A DNA stretch of 64,000 nt, taken from Elymus sibiricus (lineage: Eukaryota; Streptophyta; Magnoliopsida; Poales; Poaceae). Made by a program: the position numbers and the translations under genes. The notes under the pieces are model-generated. The model did not search any database, was not told where the DNA came from, and saw only the letters and a list, made by a program, of their open reading frames with translations. The stretch is taken from the NCBI GenBank assembly GCA_039707655.1, contig CM077665.1:293140205-293204204 (forward strand). Reading direction: 5' to 3'. Shown one piece after another: positions 43,623 through 55,730 of this stretch. How positions within the stretch are numbered: position 1 is the stretch's first letter; the number at the start of each line of letters is the position of its first letter.

Positions 43623-46600
43623 TGTGGCGCCCCGCCTGATTACCACTGTAGCCAGACGGTCGCCACGCATACCAGCCCAGGAAATCACTCTAGCATGCGT
43701 GTTTACAACAAGTATCATGAACACAGGCATTTCTATTAATGGATATATAAGTCTTACATGATATATTACAAAGGTGATGGCAGCGGAAGAGCTCTATCTA
43801 AGGCAGCATGGTCTTGGTGCGGTTCCAATCCACAGGGATCTGACTGGGTTACTCTCCTAGCCCACGAATACTCCGGCTCCTCGACGATGGACGACGGATC
43901 CTTATGTGAACCTGGCCATGTTAAAGGCCGCTGAGTACTTTTGAATGTACTCGCAAGCAAACCAAACCAACATCTACACTAAGCAAAGCAATCCATGGCA
44001 TTCAAGCATGCATTTGTTATTAGAGCAACATTAATTATCATGGCATAGCATACCTATCTAGCAAAATTAATTGTCATGCCATAACAGGTTTATTTAGCAA
44101 GATAACTACTAAAGTAAAATGCAGTAAAGTAAGCATATGAAGTAAGTGATTCATATTACGAACAATCTCAGGATCCAATCCAACTCTTTCGGTCATCCGA
44201 CCATCTCTTTCATAGCCATCCCATGGCTAACATATCATGTTCCTGACATCACCCGATGTCTATGCATCTCTACTGTAAGTCTGATAAACCTACTCTTCTT
44301 CCGGGTTGTCCCACAACCCTCAGAATACTCGTGAGTCGCTGAGTACTTCCGATCATAAGACGAGTTCTTCCATCATTATTATCAGTACTACGGTTGACCA
44401 CCTAGTGAGGCCTAGACGGACTGTCCAATACCGTGGACACGGCTATTCGAATAGATTCTTCACTCTGCAGAGGTTGCACACTTTACCCACACCATGAAGC
44501 ACCTGGCCTCGTGATCCCATTCGGGTGGACCAGCGTTGCTCCAACGAAACCCGCCTGACCCGTGACTCTCCCATCGTACCACCGGCATTCATCCTCTCCC
44601 GGAGTCCTGCCCTGGGTGGCCCCTGTGTCACCGCGTGACACCTGCCACCGTCGTGGCCACACAAACTGTCCCAAACGGGGACTCCCGGGTTAAACAATCA
44701 ACTAGGCTCACAAGGTTATCGCCGCCTACCGGGCCAGGGTAGCGCGCGCGCATAACCTTCCCTGTCTGGAGGTACCGGTAAAAGAGCCCGCGACCAGACC
44801 AAGTCAAGGCCGTCCCATACCGGCAAATGTGGCTGCACGGATAAGTCCGGACAGGTGACTCTAGATCAACCGACTAGGTTTCATTTAGCAAGCATGGCGG
44901 TTTATCACAATAACTTCAGATGACATCAACTAAGCATTAAATCAGTTTACTTTGAATTATTATGTAGCAAGTAAATGAAAGTGAGGTAAACAGTAAGTGC
45001 AATCTAGCAGAAGTTTAATCATTTCTATTACAGGCATAATCATTAATTAAACACGCAAGAATACCACAGAGCAATGCTTTAGAGCATATATCAGATGGTC
45101 GGCTTGCCTGGGGTCGAAGAATACTCCGGGAAGAAGTGCGAAGAGTCCGCGGAACGGATCGCCGGAAACCGTTCTCTCTCGGAGGGGGCTGTATGAGTGC
45201 AAAGGAAAAATGGTCATTTCCACTGTGTGGAAACATTATGATAATGATACCATCGGAACCGGCTCGACGAACTGCAGATGTGAGCGTTGGTTTCACCTGG
45301 ATCGGAGTTACGAGTGAAAAGATATGGAGGATTGAAGTAGAAGGACCTTTCTGTAAATAAAGTATTTACTTACGGGACCTTGACTGGAAATCTAGTGGCG
45401 CCTCTGATAGAAATACGCTTTCGACTATAGAAAGCGTAAAAGCAGAAGTACGCTTTCACTTATCCACGTCAGCGAGTCCGGGTCAACGGCTGGTGTGGCT
45501 GCCAGGTGGGGTCCGCGGGGTGGTGGGGCCCGCTGGCTGGATCTCCTTCTTCCTCTCGCGCTCGCCCGAAGACCAGAGGAGGCCGCGCACTCCGGCGACG
45601 AGCCCCGGCGGCACGGGCCACCTCCGGCGAGGCTTCGTCCACCGGAGTGCTCACTGCGGAGCGGTGCGTCGGTCAGACCCACTAGGAGCGGCAGGGGAGG
45701 GCCGCAGGGCACCTAGCACTGGCCAGAGCGAACGGCGGTGGCGGGCTCCGGCGAAATTTGCCAGTGGCTCCGACCGTCTCCAGCAGCGCTCGGCCTACCG
45801 GCGTGCTCGGGAAGCAGAGCCGTATCCATCCCCGCACCGCACGGACCTCGAGGACGACCAGTGCGACGGCGGCTTGGGCGTCCGCGGCGGAGGCCGTCGG
45901 TCGTTTTTGAAGCCACGCCTATGGCCACTCCGGGGAGGAAATGAGGACATGGGGAGGCTCACTGGAGCTTGGGGAAGAGGTTGGTGAGGTCAGAAGGAGG
46001 AGGGAGGGCCAGCAGTGCTCGAATTTGAGCTGGCCGAGGCGGCGGCCGTGGCAGCAATGGGCGGCAAGGAGAGGCTCTCGAACTCAGGTGAGAAGATGGG
46101 GAGGACGCTAGGAGGGAGGAGAGACTGCTGGGGGTGGTGTGGTGCTCGGGGAGGGGCTCGGCCATGGCTTTTATAGCCGGCCGATGCGAGGCGATAACCA
46201 CGGCTGCCGTGGCATCCTTAGCCGGATACTGGAGCTCCGGCGAGCTGGCGAGCGGGGAGAGGTTGCCGACCTGATGACGCCAGAGAGAGGGGACGGCTCG
46301 GGGAGGAAGGAGCCAAGGGGAGAGGAAGACGGCGACGCTCACGGACGGGACAGTGCCGCGGCTAAAGGAAATTGGATGAATTTTGGTGTAGGGTGATTAT
46401 ATGAACATATGGAGATATTGGAAAAGTTTCAGGTCATTTGAGAATACCAACGTGATACTTCCTTCACAGAGGTTCCCAATTGGACAGAAACTTAGGAAAA
46501 ATGCTATGGGAGAATGGATAGAGGGATTGAGCTGGTTTTTGGTTTCCATGAGTGATTTAGCAATGTTAACCACCATGAAAAGTTTCAGCTCAAATAGATC

Positions 46601-47338
46601 AATGAATAAAGCACTTCCTTTGCAAATTGCCCAACGGGACAGAATTTGCAAATTGATGTTGTGCTCAAAATTTAAACTATGGAACTTAGGTTCTTGATGG
46701 AAATGGTGAAGATATGGATAGGAGAAGCTCCACAAATTATTTGGGATTTTTCCTGGCTACCAAAATGGTAGTTCCTTTAGAAAGGGCCCAAAATGCAATA
46801 TTGGCATTAAAAAGGAAAAGACAATTTCCCTTATTTAATTATGGCCAATATTTTTATGGGAGCTCAATATGAGCACAAAGAATATCTCCACAAGTTTTCA
46901 TGAACTTTGGAGATGGATAGATATTTTGCTGGATTTAATTCCTTTAATTAGCAGAAAAAGGAATTAATTATAAATGAAAAATATTGAAAATGACTTGGCA
47001 ATATTTTTGCATATCCAGGGTTTATAGAGGTGGGATGATCATTGCGAAAGGTTTGGGAGGCAGAAGATCAAAGGAAATTGGGGTTCCTTTGTAACTGGAA
47101 GGATTAGGGTTTCCCTTCGGATAACTCAGAAGGTAGGGTTTCGACAGCAAAACCCTGAGCCAAAGATCTTGGGTGGCAAGGTTGGACTGGAGAGAATCTC
47201 TGGTTGGATAGGGAAGGCAAGGCTAGATGACCATCTTCACATACCCAAAAGCTAGAGAATTCCGATAACACCGAGAAAAAAGACGGGAGTCAAATCCCGC
47301 AAAGGAAAAAAAACAGGAGCGAAAACCAGGGTGTTACA
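43623..47338 (-). repeat. LARD 5' LTR (3716 bp, with a 0.5-kb deletion)
   Basis: Nearly identical to the other LTR except that GTGCCGCGGC jumps straight to TAAAGGAAATTGG near 46362. This removes what is 39143-39650 in the longer copy; a short GGC is shared at both breakpoints. Confidence 0.9.
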
Positions 47339-49673
47339 ATGCTCCACCGCCGCCTTCTTCCCTGCCAGCGCCGGGCCTCCCCAATGTGGTCCAATCAGCT
47401 CGAGGACCAGCCTACGGTGCAAGGATTCTTCCGAACTACCCACCAGAAGTTGTGGAAGGCATTATTCAAACCCCAGAAGAGCTGGCCAGCCGAGGAGGAG
47501 GACTCGGGCCTAAGCGCCGATAACCCTCCTACCCAGGTATGATATTATTTTGATACTCCGGCCCTGTTGTTTGACAAAGAGCTGAACAACCTCCCTCTCA
47601 TCTTTACAGAAGTGGCTGAGCAAGGCCGTAAAAATGGATTGCCCGGCCCCACAGCCCGAAGGCCCCGGGTCAGATCTGCTGATGGCGATGCTCGTCGTTG
47701 TGCCGTACACAGCGCCGGAGAAGAAGGAAAAGAAGAAAAGCCGAGAAGGCCTCCGCGTAAGGGACCTGTCGGACACTATGTCCGAGGAAACCCATGCCTC
47801 CTCTACTCATGAGGAAGAGCACGAGGATGGGGGGAATGGCGATTCCCCCCTCACAAGAAAGAGGGTGGCATCGCCGGACGCCGCAGAGGATCTACCTCCT
47901 CTGGCCCCGAAGAGGGCGTGTCAGCCGAGGTTAATCCTGGCCGATGACAGTTCGGACTCCAATGCTGAGTCTGAGGATGGGGGCGATGATGTTATGGCCG
48001 AGGTCAATGCCTCGACCGCCGAAGACCAGGGGGAGGAAACTCTCCTGGCCGCTGAGGAGGGAGGGCGGAGGAATGTCCAGTCCCCTCTGAGGACATCCCC
48101 GGAGCGCACTGTGCCTTCGGAGCTACCGGCTCAATCCCCCACCAGAGATCGGGTTGACCGGTCACCACCGGTGCCACCCATGACTGGGTGGCCGGTCATG
48201 ATGGAGGAGGCTTTATCAAGCGCCTCCATCTCCGAGGATCACCGCACTCTTATTGGTGCGGTTTTGCAAGGTATTCAGTCCGTTGCTAGCGGACTAAAAG
48301 AGGCCTTCAATGGTCTCTTGACGGGCTTCAAGGTGAGCCACGTAATACCCTTTTACCGAAAAGTTTAATTTTATTAAGTTTGCGCTATTCTTATATATGT
48401 AGTAGCCCCCGAGCCCTGGGTGGGTTGGAAAAAACTCACCCGGGGGTCAAACATCCAGAAGTTACCAGCGATGGGCAAGGCGCCATTTGTCCCGCACTGT
48501 TCTAAAAGCCCTTAAGAGGACCGAGCACAGGGTCATATTCTTGATAGTTTGGGGGTTTGAACCCACATAACTTGATATTGTACAATTTATTTTTTGCAGG
48601 CCTCGTTGTCGGCGGCGGCCGTCAACGCCGCGGAGCTTGCCGAGCTAAATCGGAAGCTCAAGAGCTCCGATGAGGAGCTCGATCGCCTGAATAAGAGGTT
48701 CAACGAAGCGCAAGGTAAGTTGAATTAAAATATCCGGGCTATCTGTCGTTATTAATCCAGATTGTTAACCCAGTGTAATGACTCATTTACTGTTAACACA
48801 ACGTCGGCTGCAGAGGTCGAGAACCTCAAGGCCGAGCTAAAAAAGATGAAGCAAGCGGCCGCAGATGAGAAGGCGGCAGCCGAACAAGCAGACGCCGCGT
48901 TATCCGCAGTAAAAACTACGAGCGATAAGCATGAGGCCCGGGTGGAGGAGGTGCAGCAGGAGCTCAAGGATGCCAGCGCGAAGTGCGAGGCCCTTGAGCA
49001 GAAAGGCAAAGAGCAAGCCACCAAGCTATCCGCGCTGAAATCCGAGCTCCAAAAGGAGCGGGTGGACAGGCGGTCCTTTGAAGAAGAGGTTTGCCAAGTC
49101 AAGGCTGTCACAGATGGTAAGCCGTATTCACTACAATGCGCCTTTGGTGGTAGCAGGTTTGCTTTGCTCACCCAGGTGCGGCGTTCCTCAGGCGTCTGTG
49201 CGGATCTCCAGAAGAGTGCAGCGGACGCGAACAAGTTTTATGCTTCGCGGGAGGAGGATGATGAGGCTCGGCTATTCTGGGCACAGTTTGAGTCCCCCGA
49301 GCGTTCTCCTCTTCTGATCGAGAAGATGAAGCAACTGATGGAGCTGCACAGGATGGCGGAGCCAGCCATGAAGGATCTCTGCATCCGGCTATGGCCTGAA
49401 GAGCCGTTGCCGAGCAGCTACTTCGGCTTGGTGCCGAAACTGTGCGATGCTGCTCCTCGGATTGACGCGCTAAAGCGTTCTACATGCATCGAGGGAGCTC
49501 GGATGGCCTTTGCAAGGACCATGGTGCACTAGCCGAAGCTCAAGCCGACCGAGATGGCCACCGCACCTCCGCCCCCTGGAAAGGGGCATAGGCGCCCCGA
49601 GCTATACTTCTCCGCAGTGATGGAGGGTGCTCGGGCGATAGAGTCCCAATGCTCTAAGGATGTTTTTTTATGA

Positions 49674-50950
49674 ATGAGCGCGCTGTAATATGTCCTAAGA
49701 CTGCTGACGCTATATAATTATGCTGCATGGTTTATCATGTCTTTTTGAGTTTTGTATTTATTGTGACTCCTGTGTGGCCGTTTTATCTGAAAGTTGCGAG
49801 TCGTCGGCTTCAGCCCCCACGTAGATACTACGCGAGGTGTTTCTGCCTCCGCACTATGACCCTTAGCCGAGGTATCGGTGCCCGAAGGTGGTAGTGCGAG
49901 GGGAACAAGGCAATCGGACTATGATGCTTTATTGCTTTCACTTAGCCATAGGAAAAAATGCGGGGGCTGATGACTAGCCCCCAGTGTTTTGTGATGTTCG
50001 GATGTACCGAGGCTAAAGCCAGCATCACATGGTTCGTATAAGTACGAAACCCATCGTATTACACGGAATAAACTCTATCGATTTTTTAGTATGACACTTA
50101 TGCTCGGTTTGTAGACCGGTTCTCGCTTACTATGACAGTCAGTTTTCGGCTTTCTCCCCTGAGGTGCTTGACCAGGCGAGCTGGAAGCACAATCGCAGTT
50201 GTTCTCCCTTTGCCCTTTTAGCCGAACGAGCGGAACGTAAGAGGGCAAACACAGGAGCCGGGCAACCCAATTATTGACCCAAGACATATTTCGGATCCAA
50301 TGCATATAAAGCAAAATCCAAGACGCTGAACACACGATCAATTGTGTCGGGGTGATGCTTAGGGTGATATTTTAAATTCAATCCCCCGGTCTATTAGCCG
50401 GTCGCATCGTAATGTATACTGAACAGTTTCGCAAGAAGCGTTGATGAGGGAAGAATAGAGTATGTAGCATAAAATACAGCAGAGAAGCCATGTACAATGG
50501 TCTATTATTTGCTCACTAATTCTTATAACTCAAATTGCCGAAGCCACTGTTTACAGGTATTTGACGAGGAAATATATAAAGTTTACAGAGGAGAGGTTGT
50601 ACCAAGGGTCTTCGATGGGTGGCTTGACGACCTCGATGTGCCCAGTCGCATGTCCGCTCCTGCGCCTCCTAGGGAGTTGTAATCCTTTAAGGGTGATGGT
50701 GTCGGCGAGCGGACCTTGGGAAGAAGATCTTGAGAAGTTGCCGAATTATGGATGAGCTTTACGCTTTAGCAGGTCCTTGATGGTACCTGAGGTATGTCCG
50801 AGGACATGTACTGGTAGTAGTTCGGTCCAGCCGAACACTGTCCCTTTGATAGTTGTTCCCCACTGCTGCCCATGGAATCTTGAGTGCGAAGTTGTGCCGT
50901 CTTGGCACATGTTTGACGGGCACTAGGGCTGTGCAGTGAGGAGCGTGTCC
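49674..50950 (-). other. Non-coding region between the antisense gene and protease
   Basis: No RT, RNase H or integrase is found here, where an autonomous element would encode them on the minus strand. On the minus strand 50290-50120 holds the block GGGTTGCCCGGCTCCTGTG...GTTCGGCTA...AAAGGGAGAACAACTGCGATTGTG...AAGCCGAAAACTGAC (separate words) also repeated five times in the 26760-32326 element. Confidence 0.6.
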
Positions 50951-53900
50951 CTATTTCTGGGGAGAATAAGATTCCGGGAGTTCGGACTGAGACCGAGCTC
51001 GTTTGTCGGCCTTACGTGCCTTTATGGCAGATTTCGGTGTTGGCCGATCGTCATCATAATGGAATTCGGCCGCCAGGGCCAATGCATGTTCCTCAGTTCG
51101 GAGGGAGCGCTCGGTGTTGCCGTTGACAGTAATGACCCCCTTGGGTCCAGACATCTTGAGCTTGAGGTATGCGTAGTGTGGGACGACATTGAAGCGAGCG
51201 AACGCTGTGCGGCCCAGCAGGGCGTGATAGCCGCTACGGAAGGGGACAATGTCGAAGATCAAGTCCTCGCTACGGACGTTGTCGGGCGAACCGAACACTA
51301 CTTCCAGGCTCACAGAGCCCGTGCACCGGGCTTCGACGCCTGGGATCACTCCTTTAAAGGTAGTGTTGCTAGGCTTGATCCTTGATGGATCTATACCCAT
51401 CTTTTTCACCGTGTCTGAGAAAATCAGATGGAGGCTACTTCCTCGGTCCATTAGGACTTTAGTGAGGTGATACCCATCGATAATGGGGTCTAGGACGAGG
51501 GCCGCCGAACCCCCATGATGGATGCTGGTCGGATGGTCTCGTCGATCAAAGGTGATCGGGTACGCCGACCATGGGTTAAACTTCGGGGCTATAGGCTCTA
51601 CGGCGTAGACCTCTCGAAGGGCGCGCTTCCTCTCCTTTTTAGGTATATGAGTGGCGTATATCATGTTCACAGTCTTTACCTCTGGAGGGAACTGCCTCTG
51701 TCCTCCATTGCTCGGACCGCGGGGCTCGTCATCGTCCTCGCTGCGTGGGCCCTTGCCTTGCTCTTCGGCTGCGAGTTTGCTGGCTTGTTTGAACACCCAA
51801 CAGTTATGGTTGGTGTGGGTGGCGGGCTTGTCTTGAGTGCCGTGGATCTGGCAGGGCCTATCCATGATCTTGTCCAGCGGGGTAGGTCCATCACGATTGC
51901 CTTTAGAAGGCTTCTTCCGCTGCCCGGATTGGGGGTTGTGGAAACCGGCGTTAACGGCCGTGTCGTCGGCATCACCGTTGTTGTGCCGGCGTTTACTTTT
52001 GTTGCGTCGTGGTTTACCTTTTCCATCCGGACTTCAGAGGTGCCTGGGTCTTCGGGGTTGTGGCTTCGTCTAGGTAGCCAGTTATCCTCGCCCGCGCAAA
52101 AGCGGGTCATGAGTGATGTAAGGGCGGACATGGTCCTAGGCTTGTCCTGACCGAGCTGGCGAGCCAGCCATTCGTCCCGAATATTGTGCCGGAAGGAGGC
52201 TATTGCCTCGGCGTCTGGGCAATCGACAATCTGGTTCTTCTTGGTCAAGAACCGATTCCAGAATTGTCGAGCCGATTCGCCTGCTTTCTGGACAACATTG
52301 CTTAGGTCGGAGGAGTCCGGCGGCCGTACATAGGTGCCCTGGAAGTTAGATCGGAAAGCGTCCTCGAGATCCTCCCAACTCCCGATAGAATTTTCGAGGA
52401 GGCTGTTTAACCAGTGCCGAGCTGGCCCCTTAAGTTTTAGGGGCAGATACTTGATGGCGTGGAGATCATCTCCTCGTGCCATATGAATGTGGAGGAGGAA
52501 ATCCTCGATCCATACTACTGGTCAGTTGTCCCGTCGTATTGCTCTATGTTCACGGGTTTAAACCCTTCCGGGAACTGATGTTGCATCACCTCGTCGGTGA
52601 AGCACAGTGGGTGGGCAGCGCCTCTGACCCGGGCTATGTCACGCCGGTAGTCGGCGCCTGATCTGGCCCGGTTTGGTTCCCGACCTCTGTTGTTGTGGTC
52701 GAGCCAAGGCTGGTACCCGTCCTGTCTATCGGGGGAGTACCCTCTAGATCCATAGATGGATCTTGTGCGGCCTGCTCTATAATCGAGGTCGTGTCGCAGG
52801 TCGTACCTGTCCTCGGGCTCTATTGGCTCTTTTCCCCTTCTGCGGGGTATCGCCGGCCTATAACCGGCGTCGCCAGCCGTCCTATCTCGTCCTCGGGGAG
52901 GGCGGTCCGGCTGGTCGTATGGAGTGTGTTTGGGCGACGGTGTATTAAAGACCTTGTCGTCGAACTGCGGCAGCAGCCGTCGGCGTGGATAGCTCTTGGG
53001 TTGGTCCAATAGACCGGTACCGTACCCTTCCTTGGCTGATAGGACCCTTGTCCATCTATCATTGAGGGTGTCCTGTTCGGCCTTAAGCTGCCGTTCTTTT
53101 GCCTTCAGGCTTCGAGCAGTGGCTATAAGTTGTTGCCTGAACCGTTCCTGATCCTCAAGGTTTTCGGGGACGGTGAAGTCTTCGGCTTCCAGGCTGTCCT
53201 CGTCCTCGACAGGGGGGAGGTAGTTGTCATCCCCGAAATCGTATAGATCCTCGAGGTCGCACTGATCTTCCGGCTTCTCCTGGTCCTCTAGCGGATGCTC
53301 GGGGAGATCGGGATCGCCGAGGTCTTCCGGGGTGTCGTTTTCCCCGGTGTCAGCAATGGCTTCCCTTCCCTTTTTTGCCTTTGACCGTTTGCGCAGTTTC
53401 CGGTGCCTTGACGGCTCCTCGCCAGATTTATTGCCATTGTTTTTGGGTGTGTGATCGCCCTCATCGGCTTGAGTATCCACCATGTAGACGTCGTAGGTGG
53501 AGGTGGCAATCCATCGCCCGGTGTTGACGGGGGCGGGAGCGCAATCCTCTTCATCCATGTCTTCTGCCTCCTCGGAGGCATAGTCCAACATGTCGGTTAA
53601 GTCTTTGAAAGTGGTTACTAAGTGGGTGGTGGGTGGGATGAAAAATTCCTCTTGACCCGCCTTCAGACCGATCTGAGCGTGGATCGGGGTTGAGTCATCA
53701 GTGATTTTCATCGATGAGATACGATCTAGAGCCTCGTTGAGTGTCAAGAGCTCGATCAGGTCCATCTGCCCAGAGCTTTTGGAGTTAACCTCCGATGCGT
53801 CCGAACAAGGAGTGTGTTCGGCAGGAGCTGACCCCCGACCATCCGGTACTATGACCGGATCCGGACTAGAAGCCAGATCGTCGTCGAGGTTGGTCCCGTG

Positions 53901-54173
53901 GGCGGGGTTGAGAGCGAAATCCGAAGTCAAGGCCTCGGAGTCCTCGGGCGCATCAGATGAGATTGCAAGCCCGGTGAGCAAAAGATCGCCCCGAGAGTCT
54001 ACGGAGAACTCTAGGTTCCCGAATCTGACCTCTTGATCAGGGGCGAAAGTCCTGACCCGGCCAAGACGGCCGGTCAGGTCGGCGTGCAGCACGACGCTGC
54101 CGAAAGCGAAGATCTATCCAGGGACAAAGTAGTCCATGTTGCGGACTTCCTCGCTAATGACTAAGCGAGCCAT
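50951..54173 (-). pseudogene. Gag-protease of the minus-strand element, disabled
   Basis: The frame begins at 54173 (MARLVISEEVRNMDYF), with a TAG at 54114-54116, and continues through an acidic N-terminal region with RKLRKRSKAKKG. The retrotransposon gag core follows: KYLPLKLKGPARHWLNSL, SWEDLEDAFRSNFQGTY and LARQLGQDKPRTMSAL. One-base frameshifts lie near 52528 (after YDGTTD) and near 52030. Then come PCQIHG...HTNHNCWVF (a C/H zinc-like motif) and KTVNMIYATHIPKKERKR. The protease loop is VLMDRGSSLHLIF where the family normally has DGGSS, so the active-site loop is altered. The frame ends at 50951 with no RT behind it. Confidence 0.85.
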
Positions 54174-54200
54174 TGATTCCTTTGGCGATCACAGCGGAAC

Positions 54201-54218
54201 TCTCAATGAAAACACCAA
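54201..54218 (-). other. Primer binding site of the minus-strand element
   Basis: The minus strand reads TTGGTGTTTTCATTGAGA directly inside the LTR. It differs at one base from the PBS of the 26760 element. Confidence 0.7.
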
Positions 54219-54700
54219 TGTCGGTGTCAAAACCGGCAGATCTCGGGTAGGGGGTCCCGAACTGTGAGTCTAGGATCGATGGTAACAAGGGACGAAGGAG
54301 ACGATGTTTTACCCAGGTTCGGGCCCTCCTATGGAGGTAAAACCCTATGTCCTGCTCGATTATATTGATGTGTATGAAGGTTACAGAGTTGATCTACCAC
54401 GAGATCGAATAGCTAAAACCCTAGATGAGTTTCTCTGTCCTACAATCTAAAACCTCCCCGGTTTATATAGACACCGGGGGGTACCTAGGGTTTACACATG
54501 ATAGGTCTCTTGCCGGGGATGGAGATGCCAATTTCCTCACCTTGACTTGGAGTGCACGACGCGCCTTCGAGGCTTCCTTCTAGAACGTGGGGCCATGGCA
54601 TATCTGGCCCTTCCTGCGACAGTCAGAGAGCAGCCCACCAAGCCGGCCTATTGGGAGATAAGCTAGCGGCCCGAGGACCCCTTAGTCCAGGACTCCCTCA
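54219..54700 (-). repeat. 5' LTR of the minus-strand element
   Basis: 482 bp with intact TG...CA ends on the plus strand (TGTCGGTG...CCCTCA) and a minus-strand TATATAAA at 54462-54469. Confidence 0.95.
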
Positions 54701-54705
54701 CCGGA

Positions 54706-55730
54706 CGCCAAGAAACCTCAATCCCCTCGAGACGACGCTCCCGAGGTCCTAGCCGCCCTGGCGACCCTCGAGGCACCCGGGCCTCGGGAGCCCGCAGAGG
54801 AGAGAGGCGGTGCGGAAGGCCTCTCCCTCGTCGAACGTCTGGTGTACTATGTTAGTACCGTGTTGCGGGACGCGCGCTCGCGCTACCCTATGCAGCAAAA
54901 ACTCTTGCTTGCGCTCCTTGTCGCCTCAAGGAAACTGTGCCATTACTTCCAGGGGCACCCCACCAGGGTCGTCTCTGCGTACCCATTGGAGAAAGTGCTG
55001 CGCAACCCCAACGCAGCAGGGAGGGTGGCAGAATGGAACATCGAGCTGCAGGCCTTCAACATAGAGTTCAGCACGACCAGGGTCATCAAGGGAGCGGCCT
55101 TGGCGGACTTTGTAGCTGAATGGACGGACGCCCCTGACCGGGGCTGGGTGAGGGCCAGTCCCTCGCCCCAGGTGACGAGGCGCCCGAGGGTTGGATCATG
55201 CACTTCGATGGGGCCTTCGCGCGCAGGGAGCAGGGGCTGGAGTCTTGCTCATCTCCCCGACTGGGGACAAGCTCTACTACGCCGTGCAACTCTGTTTCCA
55301 GCATGGTGAAAAGGTCTCCAACAACATCGCGGAGTACGAGGGCTTAATCGCCGGCCTCCGGGCCGCAGCCGCCTTGGGGATCCAATGCCTCACCATCAAG
55401 GGCAACTCCCAGCTCCTCGTCAACTTCTCCAACAAGGAGTACACGCCTAAGGACGAGCACATGGAAGCATACTTGGCGGAGGTACGTAAGATTGAAAAAC
55501 GTTTTCAGGGCTTAGAGTTGCAGCACATCCCGCGCGGCACGAACAAGGCGGCCGATGACATCGCCAAGAGGGCGTCGCGCCGTGAGCCTCAAGAGCCGGG
55601 CGTCTTCGAGGAGCGGCTCTTCAAGCCATCCGCGACACCACCAACTGGGGATCAGGAGTCACAGAATGAAGAGCTGCCCCCAGCGCCACCCTCAGGAGCT
55701 CCAACTTGTGGTCCGACCTCAGGAGCCTGA
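54706..55730 (+). pseudogene. RNase H and second RNase H of the outer element
   Basis: This is the continuation of the outer pol after the nested element. The first RNase H tail reads [37 protein letters not shown] and [12 protein letters not shown] second, Tat-type RNase H follows: [10 protein letters not shown] (frame to about 55228), then after a frameshift [50 protein letters not shown] and IPRGTNKAADDIAKRA. A frame change is also needed between 34600 and 54750. A TGA at 55728-55730 interrupts the frame before integrase. The RT/RNase H plus second RNase H arrangement is diagnostic of Tat elements. Confidence 0.85.

Larger units (their letters stand above)
36406..47338 (-). mobile_element. 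LARD-like element with LTRs of about 4 kb and no genes
   Basis: LTRs 36406-40628 and 43623-47338 read, on the minus strand, TGTAACACCCTGG...GGCGCCACA. ATGCT at 36401-36405 and 47339-47343 is the target duplication. The minus-strand PBS TGGTATCAGAGC (complement of 43606-43617) fits initiator Met tRNA. A polypurine tract, complement of CCTACCCCCCTTAAGG, adjoins the left LTR. The 3.0-kb interior is non-coding. LTRs over 4 kb with a roughly 3-kb conserved non-coding interior match the LARD class described in Triticeae; the TGTAACACCC start and PBS suggest Del/Tekay-type Gypsy relatives. Confidence 0.85.
35730..49673 (+). pseudogene. Antisense 'putative gypsy type transposon' gene, multi-exon, split by a LARD
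   Basis: This resembles the plant family annotated as putative gypsy type transposon (PF04195-like), found as an antisense ORF in Tat-type elements. Exon 1 (35730-36405, resumed at 47344-47536) encodes LKLAGYLPANV, FPLHPFVRGLMFFYG, ISAFIILCEAFLRVEPHFGLWLKVF and WQKEWFYI. After the insertion it continues RRLLPCQRRASPMW and GFFRTTHQKLWKALFK. Further exons: 47610-48332 (acidic, KKEKKK), 48600-48714, 48814-49116 (coiled coil, ENLKAELKKM...) and 49192-49673 (YFGLVPKLCDAAPRIDALKR). Lesions: a one-base frameshift near 35963, the LARD, and a TAG at 49530-49532 where related proteins usually have Trp; the frame then runs to TGA at 49671-49673. Its role is unknown. Confidence 0.8.
34663..54700 (-). mobile_element. 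Minus-strand gag-protease retrotransposon with antisense gene, 20 kb including a LARD
   Basis: Two LTRs of 481-482 bp (34663-35143 and 54219-54700) are flanked by CCGGA (34658-34662 and 54701-54705). On the minus strand each starts TGAGGGAGTCCTGG and ends ACACCGACA. The PBS TTGGTGTTTTCATTGAGA lies at 54218-54201. Gag and protease run 54173-50951 and are not followed by RT, RNase H or integrase. Instead there is non-coding DNA and, on the plus strand, a multi-exon gene (35730-49673). The element is therefore non-autonomous for pol. A LARD-like element (36406-47338) sits inside the plus-strand gene. About 13 LTR mismatches (under 3%) were counted by eye. Confidence 0.9.
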
